A DNA stretch of 21,329 nt from Chitinophagaceae bacterium UBA4857 (GTDB lineage: Bacteria; Bacteroidota; Bacteroidia; Chitinophagales; Chitinophagaceae): NCBI GenBank assembly GCA_002399735.1, contig DHEF01000033.1, forward strand, positions 1-21,329. The letters run 5' to 3'. The notes under the pieces were generated by a model. It was given only the letters and a program-made list of their open reading frames with translations. It was not told the origin of the DNA and did no database searches. The position numbers and the translations under genes were made by a program. Below, piece after piece: positions 1 to 7,103 of the stretch (positions are counted from its first letter, which is position 1; each line of letters opens with the position of its first letter).

Positions 1-127
1 AAAAAACAAATCTAAAGGTCGCACTCTTGTACGTTCCGCTCGCTATTCAACAGCTTAACGCCGAAGGCTGAAACCGCAAGGCCTACTATTACCATAAACT
101 ATTAACTATATTTGCTTCAACAACATC
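1..127. repeat. Intergenic gap with fragments of the dispersed repeat family
   Basis: No gene is seen here. Bases 18-38 join two pieces found elsewhere in the window: GTCGCACTCTT also occurs at 16216-16226, and CTTGTACGTTCCG occurs in reverse complement at 12390-12402. Bases 51-81 contain an AGCTTAACGC-type string similar to one at about 4753. The end of the gap holds the -7 box of the downstream gene. The start of the element lies outside the window. Confidence 0.5.
107..114 (+). promoter_or_regulatory. Bacteroidota -7 promoter box (TATATTTG) for the GNAT-fold gene
   Basis: TATATTTG matches the Bacteroidota sigma-A -7 consensus TAnnTTTG perfectly and lies 13 bases before the ATG at 128. No TTG was found at the expected -33 distance, so the assignment rests on the -7 box and its position. 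It implies a very short leader. Confidence 0.45.
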
Positions 128-1318
128 ATGCGTTTAACAGAAGTAAATACAGCAGATTTAGCGAAACAATTTATAAACGTAAATTATCTTTTACAAAAAG
201 ATGATGTGAATTATATACGTCCGTTAAATAAAGATATTGAAGCCGTTTTTGATCCGCAGAAAAACAAGGCATTCCGTACCGGTGAAGTAATACGCTGGAT
301 ACTGAAAGACAATAACAATAATTTAATTGGTCGTATAGCTGCTTTTGTAAACAGCAAGTATAAAAACAAAGGTGATGCCGTACCTGTTGGCGGTATGGGC
401 TTTTTTGAATGTATAAATAATCAGGATGCTGCCAACGTTTTATTAGATACGGCAAAAAACTGGTTACAGGAAAAAGGAATGGAAGCCATGGATGGCCCTA
501 TTAATTTTGGCGAACGTGACAGGTGGTGGGGTTTACTGGTAGAAGGTTTTACGCCCCCTGTGTACGGTTTAAATTATAACCCACCTTATTACCAACAGCT
601 TTTAGAAAACTATGGGTTTAAACCTTTTTTTAACCAGCTATGTTTTGCGTTAAATGTAAAAGACAAACTACAGGAAAAATTCTTTACTCGTCATGCGGCT
701 GTAGCGGCCGATGAAAATTATACCGCCTTACACATACAGCGTACCCACTTACAAAAATTTGCAACCGACTTTGCCACAGTGTATAATAAAGCCTGGGCCG
801 GACACGGTGGCTTAAAACAACTGGATGAAAAAATAGTATTAAATATGTTTAATGCTATGAAACCTGTATTAGATGAACGAGTTTGTTGGTTTGTGTACTA
901 TAAAAAAGAACCCATTGCAATATGGATTAACCTGCCCGATTTAAACCAATGGTTTAAGTATATGAACGGCAAATTTGGTGTATGGCAAAAATTCTATTTT
1001 TTATGGGTTAAGCTAACTAAACGCAACCATAAATTTACCGGATTGGTGTTTGGTATTGTACCTGAGTTTCAGGGTAAAGGTGTAGATGCCTACATGATTG
1101 TAGAAGGCAGCAAAATAATACAACAATTAAAACCAACTGACGATAGTTACAAAGTAGGCAAACCCATTTATGACGAATATGAAATGCAATGGATTGGCGA
1201 GTTTAATCCGAAGATGATAAGTGTAGCCGAATCCTTAGGCACTTATCGCAGCCGTAAACTTGTTACCTATCGTTATATGTTTAATGGAACTGTACATCCG
1301 ATGCACCCTTTGGTGTAA
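128..1318 (+). CDS. GNAT-fold N-acetyltransferase-like protein (YghO-like), 396 aa
   Basis: This looks like a cytoplasmic protein of the YghO-like GNAT group; the substrate is unknown. A conserved block at residues 121-155 (start MDGPINFGERDRWWGLLVEG, then PPVYG and NYNPPYYQ) resembles that group as I know it. A glycine-rich GNAT-type acetyl-CoA loop is suggested at residues 315-320 (QGKGVD), inside a C-terminal acetyltransferase-like half that begins near residue 200. No signal peptide or membrane segment is visible. The ATG at 128 is chosen because a -7 box lies just upstream and the protein begins directly with a plausible domain (MRLTEVNTAD). The gene stands alone and is convergent with the minus-strand outer-membrane gene. 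The family is fairly secure, but catalytic activity is an inference. Confidence 0.7.
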   Translation: MRLTEVNTADLAKQFINVNYLLQKDDVNYIRPLNKDIEAVFDPQKNKAFRTGEVIRWILKDNNNNLIGRIAAFVNSKYKNKGDAVPVGGMGFFECINNQDAANVLLDTAKNWLQEKGMEAMDGPINFGERDRWWGLLVEGFTPPVYGLNYNPPYYQQLLENYGFKPFFNQLCFALNVKDKLQEKFFTRHAAVAADENYTALHIQRTHLQKFATDFATVYNKAWAGHGGLKQLDEKIVLNMFNAMKPVLDERVCWFVYYKKEPIAIWINLPDLNQWFKYMNGKFGVWQKFYFLWVKLTKRNHKFTGLVFGIVPEFQGKGVDAYMIVEGSKIIQQLKPTDDSYKVGKPIYDEYEMQWIGEFNPKMISVAESLGTYRSRKLVTYRYMFNGTVHPMHPLV

Positions 1319-1348
1319 TTATTAATTAATAATTAGTAATTAATAATT
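1317..1348. repeat. AT-only palindromic repeat overlapping the stop of the GNAT-fold gene
   Basis: Bases 1317-1334 form an 18-bp perfect palindrome (AATTATTAATTAATAATT). It begins inside the TAA stop codon, and 1331-1348 repeat the unit with two changes. There is no GC-rich stem and no one-sided T-tract, so it is not a convincing terminator. Simple TAATTA strings of this kind often lie beside dispersed intergenic repeats in Bacteroidota. Confidence 0.55.
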
Positions 1349-1554
1349 GTGCCTCGCCACGCTGTTAATAAAAATATTACAGTCTTTGTCACACTGTTTT
1401 AACCTCGCATAGCGTGGGAGCTTGACGAAGGGCTACGCAGAATAATAAAAACCCTACAGGGCTTCGTCAGGCTCAGCCTGACAGCTTTCTTTATATTCTA
1501 AAGAACTAACTTCTCCGCAAATAAAACATATGCCTACAATTTACCGCTTGGCAA
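1349..1554. repeat. Intergenic inverted repeats, including a 17-bp GTCAGGCT/AGCCTGAC hairpin
   Basis: No gene is seen. GTCAGGCT (1466-1473) and AGCCTGAC (1475-1482) are exact inverted arms around one base. The sequence resembles the common Bacteroidota intergenic GTCAGGCTGAGCTTGTCGAAG-type repeat. A related GAGCTTGACGAAGGGCT string lies at about 1418-1434, and CCACGCT/AGCGTGG arms sit about 45 bases apart just upstream. A variant (TGAGCTTGCCGAAGGGCT) recurs at about 10081. The function is unknown. Confidence 0.55.
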
Positions 1555-1629
1555 AAGCCGAATAGAATTACAGGACGATGAAGTGAGTGACACAACAGAA
1601 GCTGATAGTAGCACTAAAGCTGATACCAT
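1555..1629 (-). repeat. Partial copy of the dispersed intergenic repeat
   Basis: The strings TAGAATTAC and AAGTGAGTGACACAACAGA occur here in the same order as at 12381-12420. The segment ends in GCTGATACCAT, related to the CAGCCGGTAACAT end of the copies at 6928 and 19162. Read on the minus strand, it starts directly after the T-tract of the adjacent terminator. It is a diverged third copy of the module that also occurs inside the large inverted pair. Confidence 0.6.
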
Positions 1630-1662
1630 AAATAAAAAATGGAGTGTTATACAACACTCCAT
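1630..1662 (-). terminator. Intrinsic terminator of the outer-membrane beta-barrel gene
   Basis: ATGGAGTGTT (1639-1648) and AACACTCCAT (1653-1662) form a 10-bp stem around a 4-base loop. On the minus strand the stem is followed by TTTTTATTTAT. It lies about 30 bases past the stop codon of the minus-strand gene. The plus strand has no T-tract after the stem, so it serves the minus strand only. Confidence 0.85.
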
Positions 1663-1693
1663 CATAACAAACAGTTGGTTTTGCAATAAGTAT

Positions 1694-4477
1694 TTAAAAC
1701 AGTAAAAATCTGTCCCGGCCACCTACTTTACCGGCACCAAAGTTTCTAATGTTATAGGTAAAAGTTAGTAAAAAGTATCGTTGTAAAGCCAGTGTTTGCG
1801 AATCGGTAATAAAGTTTTCGGCTATACTACGATAAACAGTATTGTTCTGATTTAATATATCAAACACCGATAACTTCAATTGTCCTTTATCCTGCTTTAA
1901 GAACAACAGGTTTACGGCGGCATTCCAACGGTAAATATTTTTTTGTATACCTGCAGCTACTTGTGGGTTGTAATTATAATCTAAAGAAGTTTCCCAAACT
2001 ATACGTTTGGGTAAACGCACAACTAAATCGGTAACAGATGTATGGCGCCATAGTGATAAACCGGGATAAAAATTGTTTTCATAAGTAGCTTTATTCCACG
2101 ATGGACCATAACGTTGGTTAAATTCAATTTTATCATCCCAATTGAAAGAGGCTGTTAAACCCGGGTTTAAATTAAAGTTTTTAGCGGTACTTCTTTTATC
2201 GTTTAACAATACAGGGCTTTGGTTGTAATTACCATTAACAGAAGGACCAATACTTATTTTCCATTTAGCACCATACTTATATTGTTTACGCATACTAAAA
2301 CTTAATTGTCCACGCCATACACCATCGGTATTAATGGGCGATGATTCCTGTACGCCGTTTTCATAAAGCGTACGTTGTCTTACTACCGCATCCTGGTTAA
2401 TGGTGCCATTAAAATACATGTTGTAGTTAATATCATTTTTTACATCGTATGAGTATGCATTAATAGAGAAAGAGTGCGCCTTGGTTGGCTTTAACGCCGG
2501 GTTACCAACGCTAATAAATAATGGATTGGTGTTATTAGCCGTTGGTTGTAAATCGGTAATCTGCGGTTCGTTTACAAACACATTGTAGTTAAAGCTCCAC
2601 TTATCCCAACGTACACTTAAGGCAGGCATTAAAAAAGAAAACTGTTGTTGTAATTCAGGATCTTTTTTAAACTGATTATCTATTTTTAAATAACGCCATG
2701 TGACACCGGGTGTAAATGTCCATTTTTTATATTTATAGCTAAGGCCCGCAAACGTACTGTTGCGCAAACCATCTCTTTCCAGTCCGTTTGTTAATAACTC
2801 ATCAGGAATAATATATTTACCGGTGGCATGGTCATATTCAAAGGAAGCAATATTATCCTTATCATGAAAAAGCTCCAGTGTTTGTGTAAAACGTAGTGAT
2901 AAATTTTTAGTCAACGGTTCGTTATAGTTTACATACAACCTGCCATTCCACGAATGTTGATCCTGGTTTCTTAACTGTTGTAACAATGTAGTGGTTCCAG
3001 TTTTTTCAAACTGGTTTTCAGCGTCGTTATATTGGTCAGTATTATTATTATTCAGGTTAAAATTTACAGTTGCGTATAGTGAACGTCCTTTTTTCTTAAA
3101 CTGTTTACTGTAAGATAATTCTTGCTGCATAGAAAAACCATTGGAACGCTGGTTTTGCTCGTTAATGCTTTTATTAATTAACGCTTCAAAATTGGAAGTA
3201 GTTGTAGTGCTGTCTATGCTCCATGCATCTTTTTTTACAAAATTGAAAGATGGTCGGTACTCCAACGTGCTTGTAGAGTCAATCTTGGTTTTTACATAGG
3301 CAGATATACGATGGGAGTAGTCATTTGTTTCGCCATCGCTACCTCTGTTTCTAAATAATGTGGTATCTCCAAAAAACTCTTGCCGTAAAGATCTCTGTTG
3401 TATAATACCGTTATTCTGACCATAAAAGTATTGCATGCTCAGCGTGTTTTTTTTACTTAAGATGGTATTAAAATTAGCACCGCCGCCTGTTGTACGTTGC
3501 AAACCCTGCCCCATACCCCCAAACGAAATATCATTTAAAGCAAAACCACCGTTACTGTTAATCATTATGCTGTTAACATTGTTACGGTTAAACCCGCCAA
3601 TATTCATCACATCCTGAAAACCAAAACCCGAACGATTTAAGTTGTTTGAATAACCTAGTACACTTACCTGCATAGTATCTCTGAACATATTTACTATACC
3701 GCCGGCTTCGTAACGTTCATCAGTACCGGCACCGGCATATAATTTACCAAACCAACCTTGTTTAATACTTTTTTTCAACTTCAGGTTTATTACCTGACCC
3801 AGTTCACCAGATCCTAAATCTGGGTTACGTTGTTGTTCCTCTTTATCATCACTTACCTGCACTTTATCAATTAAATTAGCCGGTAAGTTTTTAGATGCTA
3901 CTTTAGGGTCGCTGCCAAAAAATTCCTTGCCCTCCACTGTAAGCCTGTTTACTTTACGACCATTCACCGTTATATTACCTTCTTTATCTACATCCACACC
4001 CGGAAATTTGCGCAACAAATCTTCTACCAATGCCGTAGGTAAAGTTTTAAAGGCCGATGCATTAAATTCTATCGTATCTTTTTTCACCACCACCGGTGGT
4101 CGTTCTGCAATCAATAATATTTCTTCCAGTTCCTGTACATCCGAAAACATGGTAAGCTTGCCCCAGTTCATATCTGTACTGTCACCGGTAAGGGTAAACT
4201 CTTTTCTAAAAACACCATACCCAGTTGCAGTAATCACTGCACGCAATTCTTTATTAACCGGTAAACCCGGTACTTTAAATTTTCCGACTTCATCCGTCAT
4301 CCGGTAAGTAACAATACTGGTATCCCGCGCATTAAAAATGGTTACGGTAGCATAAGCAATAGGCAATTTGCCTGACGAGTCGGTAAGCGAACCACTCACC
4401 TGCCCTTTTTGTGCAAATAAAATGGCCGGACACAGTGATAGACAAATCCATACTAAACAAACAACAATTTTCCTCAT
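1694..4477 (-). CDS. Outer-membrane beta-barrel protein with CarboxypepD_reg-like domain (TonB-dependent-receptor-like)
   Basis: This is a large envelope protein of about 927 residues, presumably a receptor or porin in the outer membrane; the ligand is unknown. A signal peptide covers residues 1-22 (MRKIVVCLVW...LFA, cleaved before Q23). A carboxypeptidase-regulatory-like beta-sandwich follows at about 24-110 (ATVTIFNARDTSIV...GYGVFRKEF). A plug-like segment lies at about 115-220 (LRKFPGVDVDKEGNITVNGR). The rest is a long barrel with alternating aromatic strands, ending in a terminal Phe. The ATG at 4477 is preferred over an upstream in-frame ATG at 4516 because only it puts Lys-Arg charges directly before the hydrophobic signal core. 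No SusD-like partner is adjacent, and no TonB box was recognised, so active TonB-driven import is unproven. Palindromes lie upstream and a terminator downstream, so it is probably monocistronic. Confidence 0.88.
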   Translation of the reverse strand: MRKIVVCLVWICLSLCPAILFAQKGQVSGSLTDSSGKLPIAYATVTIFNARDTSIVTYRMTDEVGKFKVPGLPVNKELRAVITATGYGVFRKEFTLTGDSTDMNWGKLTMFSDVQELEEILLIAERPPVVVKKDTIEFNASAFKTLPTALVEDLLRKFPGVDVDKEGNITVNGRKVNRLTVEGKEFFGSDPKVASKNLPANLIDKVQVSDDKEEQQRNPDLGSGELGQVINLKLKKSIKQGWFGKLYAGAGTDERYEAGGIVNMFRDTMQVSVLGYSNNLNRSGFGFQDVMNIGGFNRNNVNSIMINSNGGFALNDISFGGMGQGLQRTTGGGANFNTILSKKNTLSMQYFYGQNNGIIQQRSLRQEFFGDTTLFRNRGSDGETNDYSHRISAYVKTKIDSTSTLEYRPSFNFVKKDAWSIDSTTTTSNFEALINKSINEQNQRSNGFSMQQELSYSKQFKKKGRSLYATVNFNLNNNNTDQYNDAENQFEKTGTTTLLQQLRNQDQHSWNGRLYVNYNEPLTKNLSLRFTQTLELFHDKDNIASFEYDHATGKYIIPDELLTNGLERDGLRNSTFAGLSYKYKKWTFTPGVTWRYLKIDNQFKKDPELQQQFSFLMPALSVRWDKWSFNYNVFVNEPQITDLQPTANNTNPLFISVGNPALKPTKAHSFSINAYSYDVKNDINYNMYFNGTINQDAVVRQRTLYENGVQESSPINTDGVWRGQLSFSMRKQYKYGAKWKISIGPSVNGNYNQSPVLLNDKRSTAKNFNLNPGLTASFNWDDKIEFNQRYGPSWNKATYENNFYPGLSLWRHTSVTDLVVRLPKRIVWETSLDYNYNPQVAAGIQKNIYRWNAAVNLLFLKQDKGQLKLSVFDILNQNNTVYRSIAENFITDSQTLALQRYFLLTFTYNIRNFGAGKVGGRDRFLLF

Positions 4478-4505
4478 AAAGTAATTTTGGTATATGAATA
4501 ACAAT

Positions 4506-4603
4506 ATTACGAACACATTCGTACATTGGTTATTCCTACCACTGTTTTAACAAGTTTATAACTAATTACGAATTCAATCTCAATATTACGATATTTTCGT
4601 AAT
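4506..4603 (-). promoter_or_regulatory. Cluster of ATTACGA/TCGTAAT palindromes upstream of the outer-membrane gene (candidate operators)
   Basis: TACGAA/TTCGTA arms (4508-4513 and 4518-4523) flank a 4-base centre. ATTACGA (4585-4591) and TCGTAAT (4597-4603) flank a 5-base centre. A further ATTACGAATT lies at 4565-4574. The direct ATTACGA starts are at 4506, 4565 and 4585. The cluster lies 29-126 bases upstream of the ATG at 4477. It could bind a dimeric regulator, but no regulator gene is nearby and no clean -7 box was found in this gap. Confidence 0.45.
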
Positions 4604-4626
4604 TCTACAAAAAAAACGTACCATTT

Positions 4627-4743
4627 GGGGCTGTCAGCAGTAGTAACTCCGGTCAGCTTTTGTTCCCGCCTTCTGCAGTAGTACAACTGCCAGGCTACCC
4701 ACCCACGCACCGTTGCAGCTACTGCTGCCAGTCGGGCAGCCCG
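4627..4743. repeat. MITE-like intergenic element with GGGCTG...CAGCCC ends
   Basis: The ends GGGCTG (4628-4633) and CAGCCC (4737-4742) are inverted. Inside them CAGCAGTAG (4635-4643) and CTACTGCTG (4719-4727) are exact 9-bp inverted arms. The interior is more GC-rich than its surroundings and has no gene. A second element with similar ends and a related CAACTGTGGTAAT submodule lies at 21217-21317. No transposase is present, and no target-site duplication was recognised. Confidence 0.5.
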
Positions 4744-4935
4744 TCAACAGAAGCTAAAAGCTTAACGCGTAAAGCTAAATGCAAATGCACTTAGAGCAAA
4801 AGTCATGGTGTATAGTAGATATTTTTTACTGCGGAACACCAAGGCATTAAGCCTCCGGCTTTCAGCATTAAGCCTTAAGCGTTCAGCTTTCCCCCTCACC
4901 TTAATTGAATGTGCATATTAACCAAACTAAATACC
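4744..4935. repeat. Intergenic region with GCATTAAGCC tandem copies
   Basis: No gene is seen. GCATTAAGCCT followed by a GGCTTTCA or GCGTTCAGCTTT tail occurs twice in tandem (4844-4864 and 4865-4890). A related AAGCTTAACGCGTAAAGC stretch lies at about 4756-4774. These belong to the GCTTAAcGC type of intergenic repeat also seen near bases 51-81. The function is unknown. Confidence 0.45.
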
Positions 4936-4938
4936 GTT

Positions 4939-4946
4939 CATCTTTG
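4939..4946 (+). promoter_or_regulatory. Candidate -7 box (CATCTTTG) for dnaX
   Basis: CATCTTTG differs from TAnnTTTG only at its first base and lies 30 bases before the dnaX ATG. The nearest upstream TTG (4905-4907) is 31 bases away, beyond the usual 17-23. The call rests on a single element and is tentative. Confidence 0.3.
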
Positions 4947-4976
4947 TTTATAAATAGCTAATTTAGCCGCTCAGGT

Positions 4977-6809
4977 ATGGAAAAATTTATTGTATCAGCA
5001 CGTAAGTACAGACCACAATTGTTTAATACAGTTGTTGGCCAGTCGCATATAACCACCACGTTAAAAAACGCTATTAAAAACGATCAGTTGGCGCATGCAT
5101 TTTTGTTTTGCGGTCCAAGGGGTGTAGGCAAAACAACCTGCGCCCGTATATTGGCTAAAACCATCAACTGCGAAAACCGCACTGCCGATGGTGAAGCCTG
5201 TAATACCTGTAACTCCTGTACATCTTTTAACGATGGCATATCCATGAACATTCATGAATTGGATGCTGCCAGTAACAACTCGGTTGATGATATAAGAGCC
5301 TTGGTAGAACAGGTGCGCTTTGCACCACAGGCTGGTCGTTACAAAGTATATATTATTGATGAGGTGCACATGTTAAGTGCCTCAGCCTTTAATGCCTTTT
5401 TAAAAACATTGGAAGAACCACCTTCCTACGCCATCTTTATTTTAGCCACTACCGAAAAACATAAAATATTACCAACCATTTTAAGTCGTTGTCAGATTTT
5501 CGATTTTAAACGTATTACCAATAACGACACGGTAGAACACCTGGAAGAAATTTGTGAGAAAGAAGATGTTACTGCCGATAAAGCCGCCTTACAGGTAATT
5601 GCGCAAAAAAGTGAAGGCTGTATGCGTGATGCATTAAGCATCATGGACAAGATTGTAAGTTTTACCGGAGGCAAATTAAACTATGCCAATACATTGGAGC
5701 ATTTAAACATTTTAGATGCCGATTACTATTTCAAAGTATTGGATTGCATGTTACAACAAGACCTTGCAGGTGCCATGTTATTGTACGATGACATTAACCG
5801 TAAAGGATTTGAAGGCGATATGGTGATAAACGGTATGGCCGAATTTATTCGCAACCTATTGGTATGTAAAGATGAAAAAGCAGCCGCCTTATTAGAAGCG
5901 GTAGAAAACCATAAACCACGTTATTTAGAAAAAGCAAAAGAGGTTTCTGCTGCTGTTTTAATAAGTGCTTTAAATATATTGAACGAAACTGAAATAAGCT
6001 TTAAAGCAGCACGCAATAAACGCCTGCATGTGGAAATGGCATTAATAAAACTATGCTACTTACAACAAGCCATGCAACTTACTACCGGTGATGATGGTGT
6101 AAGTAAAAAAAAAATAGTTGAAACGACTAAACCCGTTGGCTTTAGACAATTACGCATGCTGGAGCATAAGCCCAAAGCTATTGCAACTGGCCCCGCACAA
6201 ACAGTAACTACAACCGCAACAACTGCCACTGTACCGTCTACGGTTATGGAACCGGCGGCCCGGTTAACTATTACAGAAAATAAGCCACAGCCAGCCGTTA
6301 AACAACCTGTTGCCGCACCGCCACAGCCTGCGGCAAGTGCTACAAAACCTACTGTTGGTAGTGGCAAATTATCAGCTTTAGAAAAAATACGTAACCAGTA
6401 TAAAAATGCCGAGGAAACTAAAAAAGTTGATGAGTCTTTAAACATGGAAACGCTGTTGGTTGCCTGGAATGAATTTGCCTTAATACTTAAAGAAGAAAAA
6501 AATGCAGCCTGGCAAAACTATGATATGGCCGAGTTGGTAATAACCGGACCTGATAGTTTTTATGCGAAAGCAGCTAACAAAATACAATTCCGCTTCATTG
6601 AAAGTAACTCACGCCGTGCTGTTGAATATTTAAAAGAACGGTTAAACAACAGTAAGCTGGAGTTTATTATTGTCACCATCGAAAATCAGGAAATATTAAC
6701 CGGCGGCGATGCTCCACTTTCGGCCAGTGAACAGTTTATGAAAATGGTGGAACAATACCCGCTGATTAAAGAGTTAAAAGATAGGTTAAAGCTTGATTTG
6801 GATTATTAA
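4977..6809 (+). CDS. dnaX: DNA polymerase III clamp-loader subunit gamma/tau
   Basis: This is the ATPase subunit of the replication clamp loader. It opens and loads the beta sliding clamp and, as tau, links the loader to the polymerase. The AAA+ core is clear: Walker A GPRGVGKT (residues 46-53), zinc-site cysteines C65, C75, C78 and C81, Walker B DEVH (128-131), sensor LATTE (156-160) and the SRC motif (170-172). The lid and oligomerisation domain run to about residue 370. A Pro/Ala/Thr-rich linker covers about 385-455, followed by a globular C-terminal part typical of tau. The 610-residue length fits the family. An A10 run at codons 377-380 lies exactly between core and linker and may give a truncated form. 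The start ATG directly precedes the conserved ARKYRP motif. The gene stands alone, upstream of gcvP. Confidence 0.97.
   Translation: MEKFIVSARKYRPQLFNTVVGQSHITTTLKNAIKNDQLAHAFLFCGPRGVGKTTCARILAKTINCENRTADGEACNTCNSCTSFNDGISMNIHELDAASNNSVDDIRALVEQVRFAPQAGRYKVYIIDEVHMLSASAFNAFLKTLEEPPSYAIFILATTEKHKILPTILSRCQIFDFKRITNNDTVEHLEEICEKEDVTADKAALQVIAQKSEGCMRDALSIMDKIVSFTGGKLNYANTLEHLNILDADYYFKVLDCMLQQDLAGAMLLYDDINRKGFEGDMVINGMAEFIRNLLVCKDEKAAALLEAVENHKPRYLEKAKEVSAAVLISALNILNETEISFKAARNKRLHVEMALIKLCYLQQAMQLTTGDDGVSKKKIVETTKPVGFRQLRMLEHKPKAIATGPAQTVTTTATTATVPSTVMEPAARLTITENKPQPAVKQPVAAPPQPAASATKPTVGSGKLSALEKIRNQYKNAEETKKVDESLNMETLLVAWNEFALILKEEKNAAWQNYDMAELVITGPDSFYAKAANKIQFRFIESNSRRAVEYLKERLNNSKLEFIIVTIENQEILTGGDAPLSASEQFMKMVEQYPLIKELKDRLKLDLDY
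6105..6121 (+). promoter_or_regulatory. dnaX: A10 slippery run in dnaX: candidate slippage site for a gamma-like product
   Basis: Ten consecutive A (6105-6114) read as AAA AAA AAA ATA in the dnaX frame. One step back (or one extra A in the mRNA) reads AAT AGT TGA and stops at 6119-6121, giving about 381 residues. Loss of one A stops at TAG (6115-6117), giving 379 residues. Both outcomes remove the linker and tau domain but keep the clamp-loader core. TAGTT/GACTA (6115-6119 and 6125-6129) could form a weak hairpin directly downstream. Slippage at an A9 run is established for Thermus dnaX and ribosomal frameshifting for E. coli dnaX; here it is inferred. Confidence 0.5.
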
Positions 6810-6859
6810 GTATAATATGCTGATTAGCTAATGTGCTAATTGTCGCATGACTGGCGCAC

Positions 6860-6948
6860 AACACGATGCTGATTAGCGAACAGAACGATGAAAGGAGCGT
6901 CGCAACATCAGCCAAATCAGGGCTATACAGCCGGTAACATAAAAATTC
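6860..6948 (-). repeat. Dispersed repeat copy (AACACGATG...CAGCCGGTAACAT type)
   Basis: This shares, in order, AACACGATG, TGATTAGCG, ACAGAAC, GGAGCGTCGCAA (6894-6905), TCAGGGCT and CAGCCGGTAACATAAAAA (from 6928) with 19094-19184. The intervals between blocks are nearly the same. It occupies most of the gap between dnaX and gcvP and has no gene. Read on the minus strand, it begins with a T-rich string followed by ATGTTACCGGCTG. Confidence 0.75.
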
Positions 6949-7061
6949 CCTACTACTAAGGATAATTTCTTCTTTATTTAGCCGCAATCGATTGATTTTG
7001 GTGGCTATTAAGGTGTTATGCACAGTTTGCAGACAGACTTTAAAATTGTTTGTAAGTATTG

Positions 7062-7069
7062 TACCTTTG
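7062..7069 (+). promoter_or_regulatory. -7 promoter box (TACCTTTG) for gcvP
   Basis: TACCTTTG is a perfect TAnnTTTG box 34 bases before the ATG at 7104. No good TTG lies at the -33 distance. An in-frame TTG at 7059 overlaps this box, so it cannot be the translation start if the box is used. Confidence 0.5.
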
Positions 7070-7103
7070 CGCATCTTTTTACACAATTAAGTTCATTACA
7101 TAT

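Noticed and set aside
1317..1348. AT palindrome after the GNAT-fold gene as a transcription terminator
   Set aside because: There is no GC-rich stem and no T-tract on one side. It is simple-sequence AT repeat.
1534..1722. Small hydrophobic open frame on the minus strand near the end of the outer-membrane gene
   Set aside because: It overlaps that gene's C-terminus, crosses its terminator and continues into a repeat copy. There is no start signal of its own.
1694..4477. SusC of a SusC/SusD polysaccharide utilisation locus
   Set aside because: No SusD-like gene, glycoside hydrolase or anti-sigma/sigma pair is adjacent. The N-terminal region fits the broader outer-membrane beta-barrel family instead.
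6056..6445. Ala/Val/Gly-rich open frame antisense to dnaX
   Set aside because: It is opposite the Pro/Ala/Thr linker of dnaX, whose codons give Gly/Ala/Val on the other strand. The sense gene is certain.
6823..6840. Hairpin ATTAGC/GCTAAT just after dnaX as a terminator
   Set aside because: The stem is only 6 bp and AT-rich, and TGTCGC follows instead of a T-run.
7059..7103. Longer gcvP N-terminus starting at TTG 7059
   Set aside because: The TTG overlaps the -7 box, and the added residues (MYLCASFYTIKFITY) do not resemble the family's start. ATG 7104 gives the normal 957 residues.
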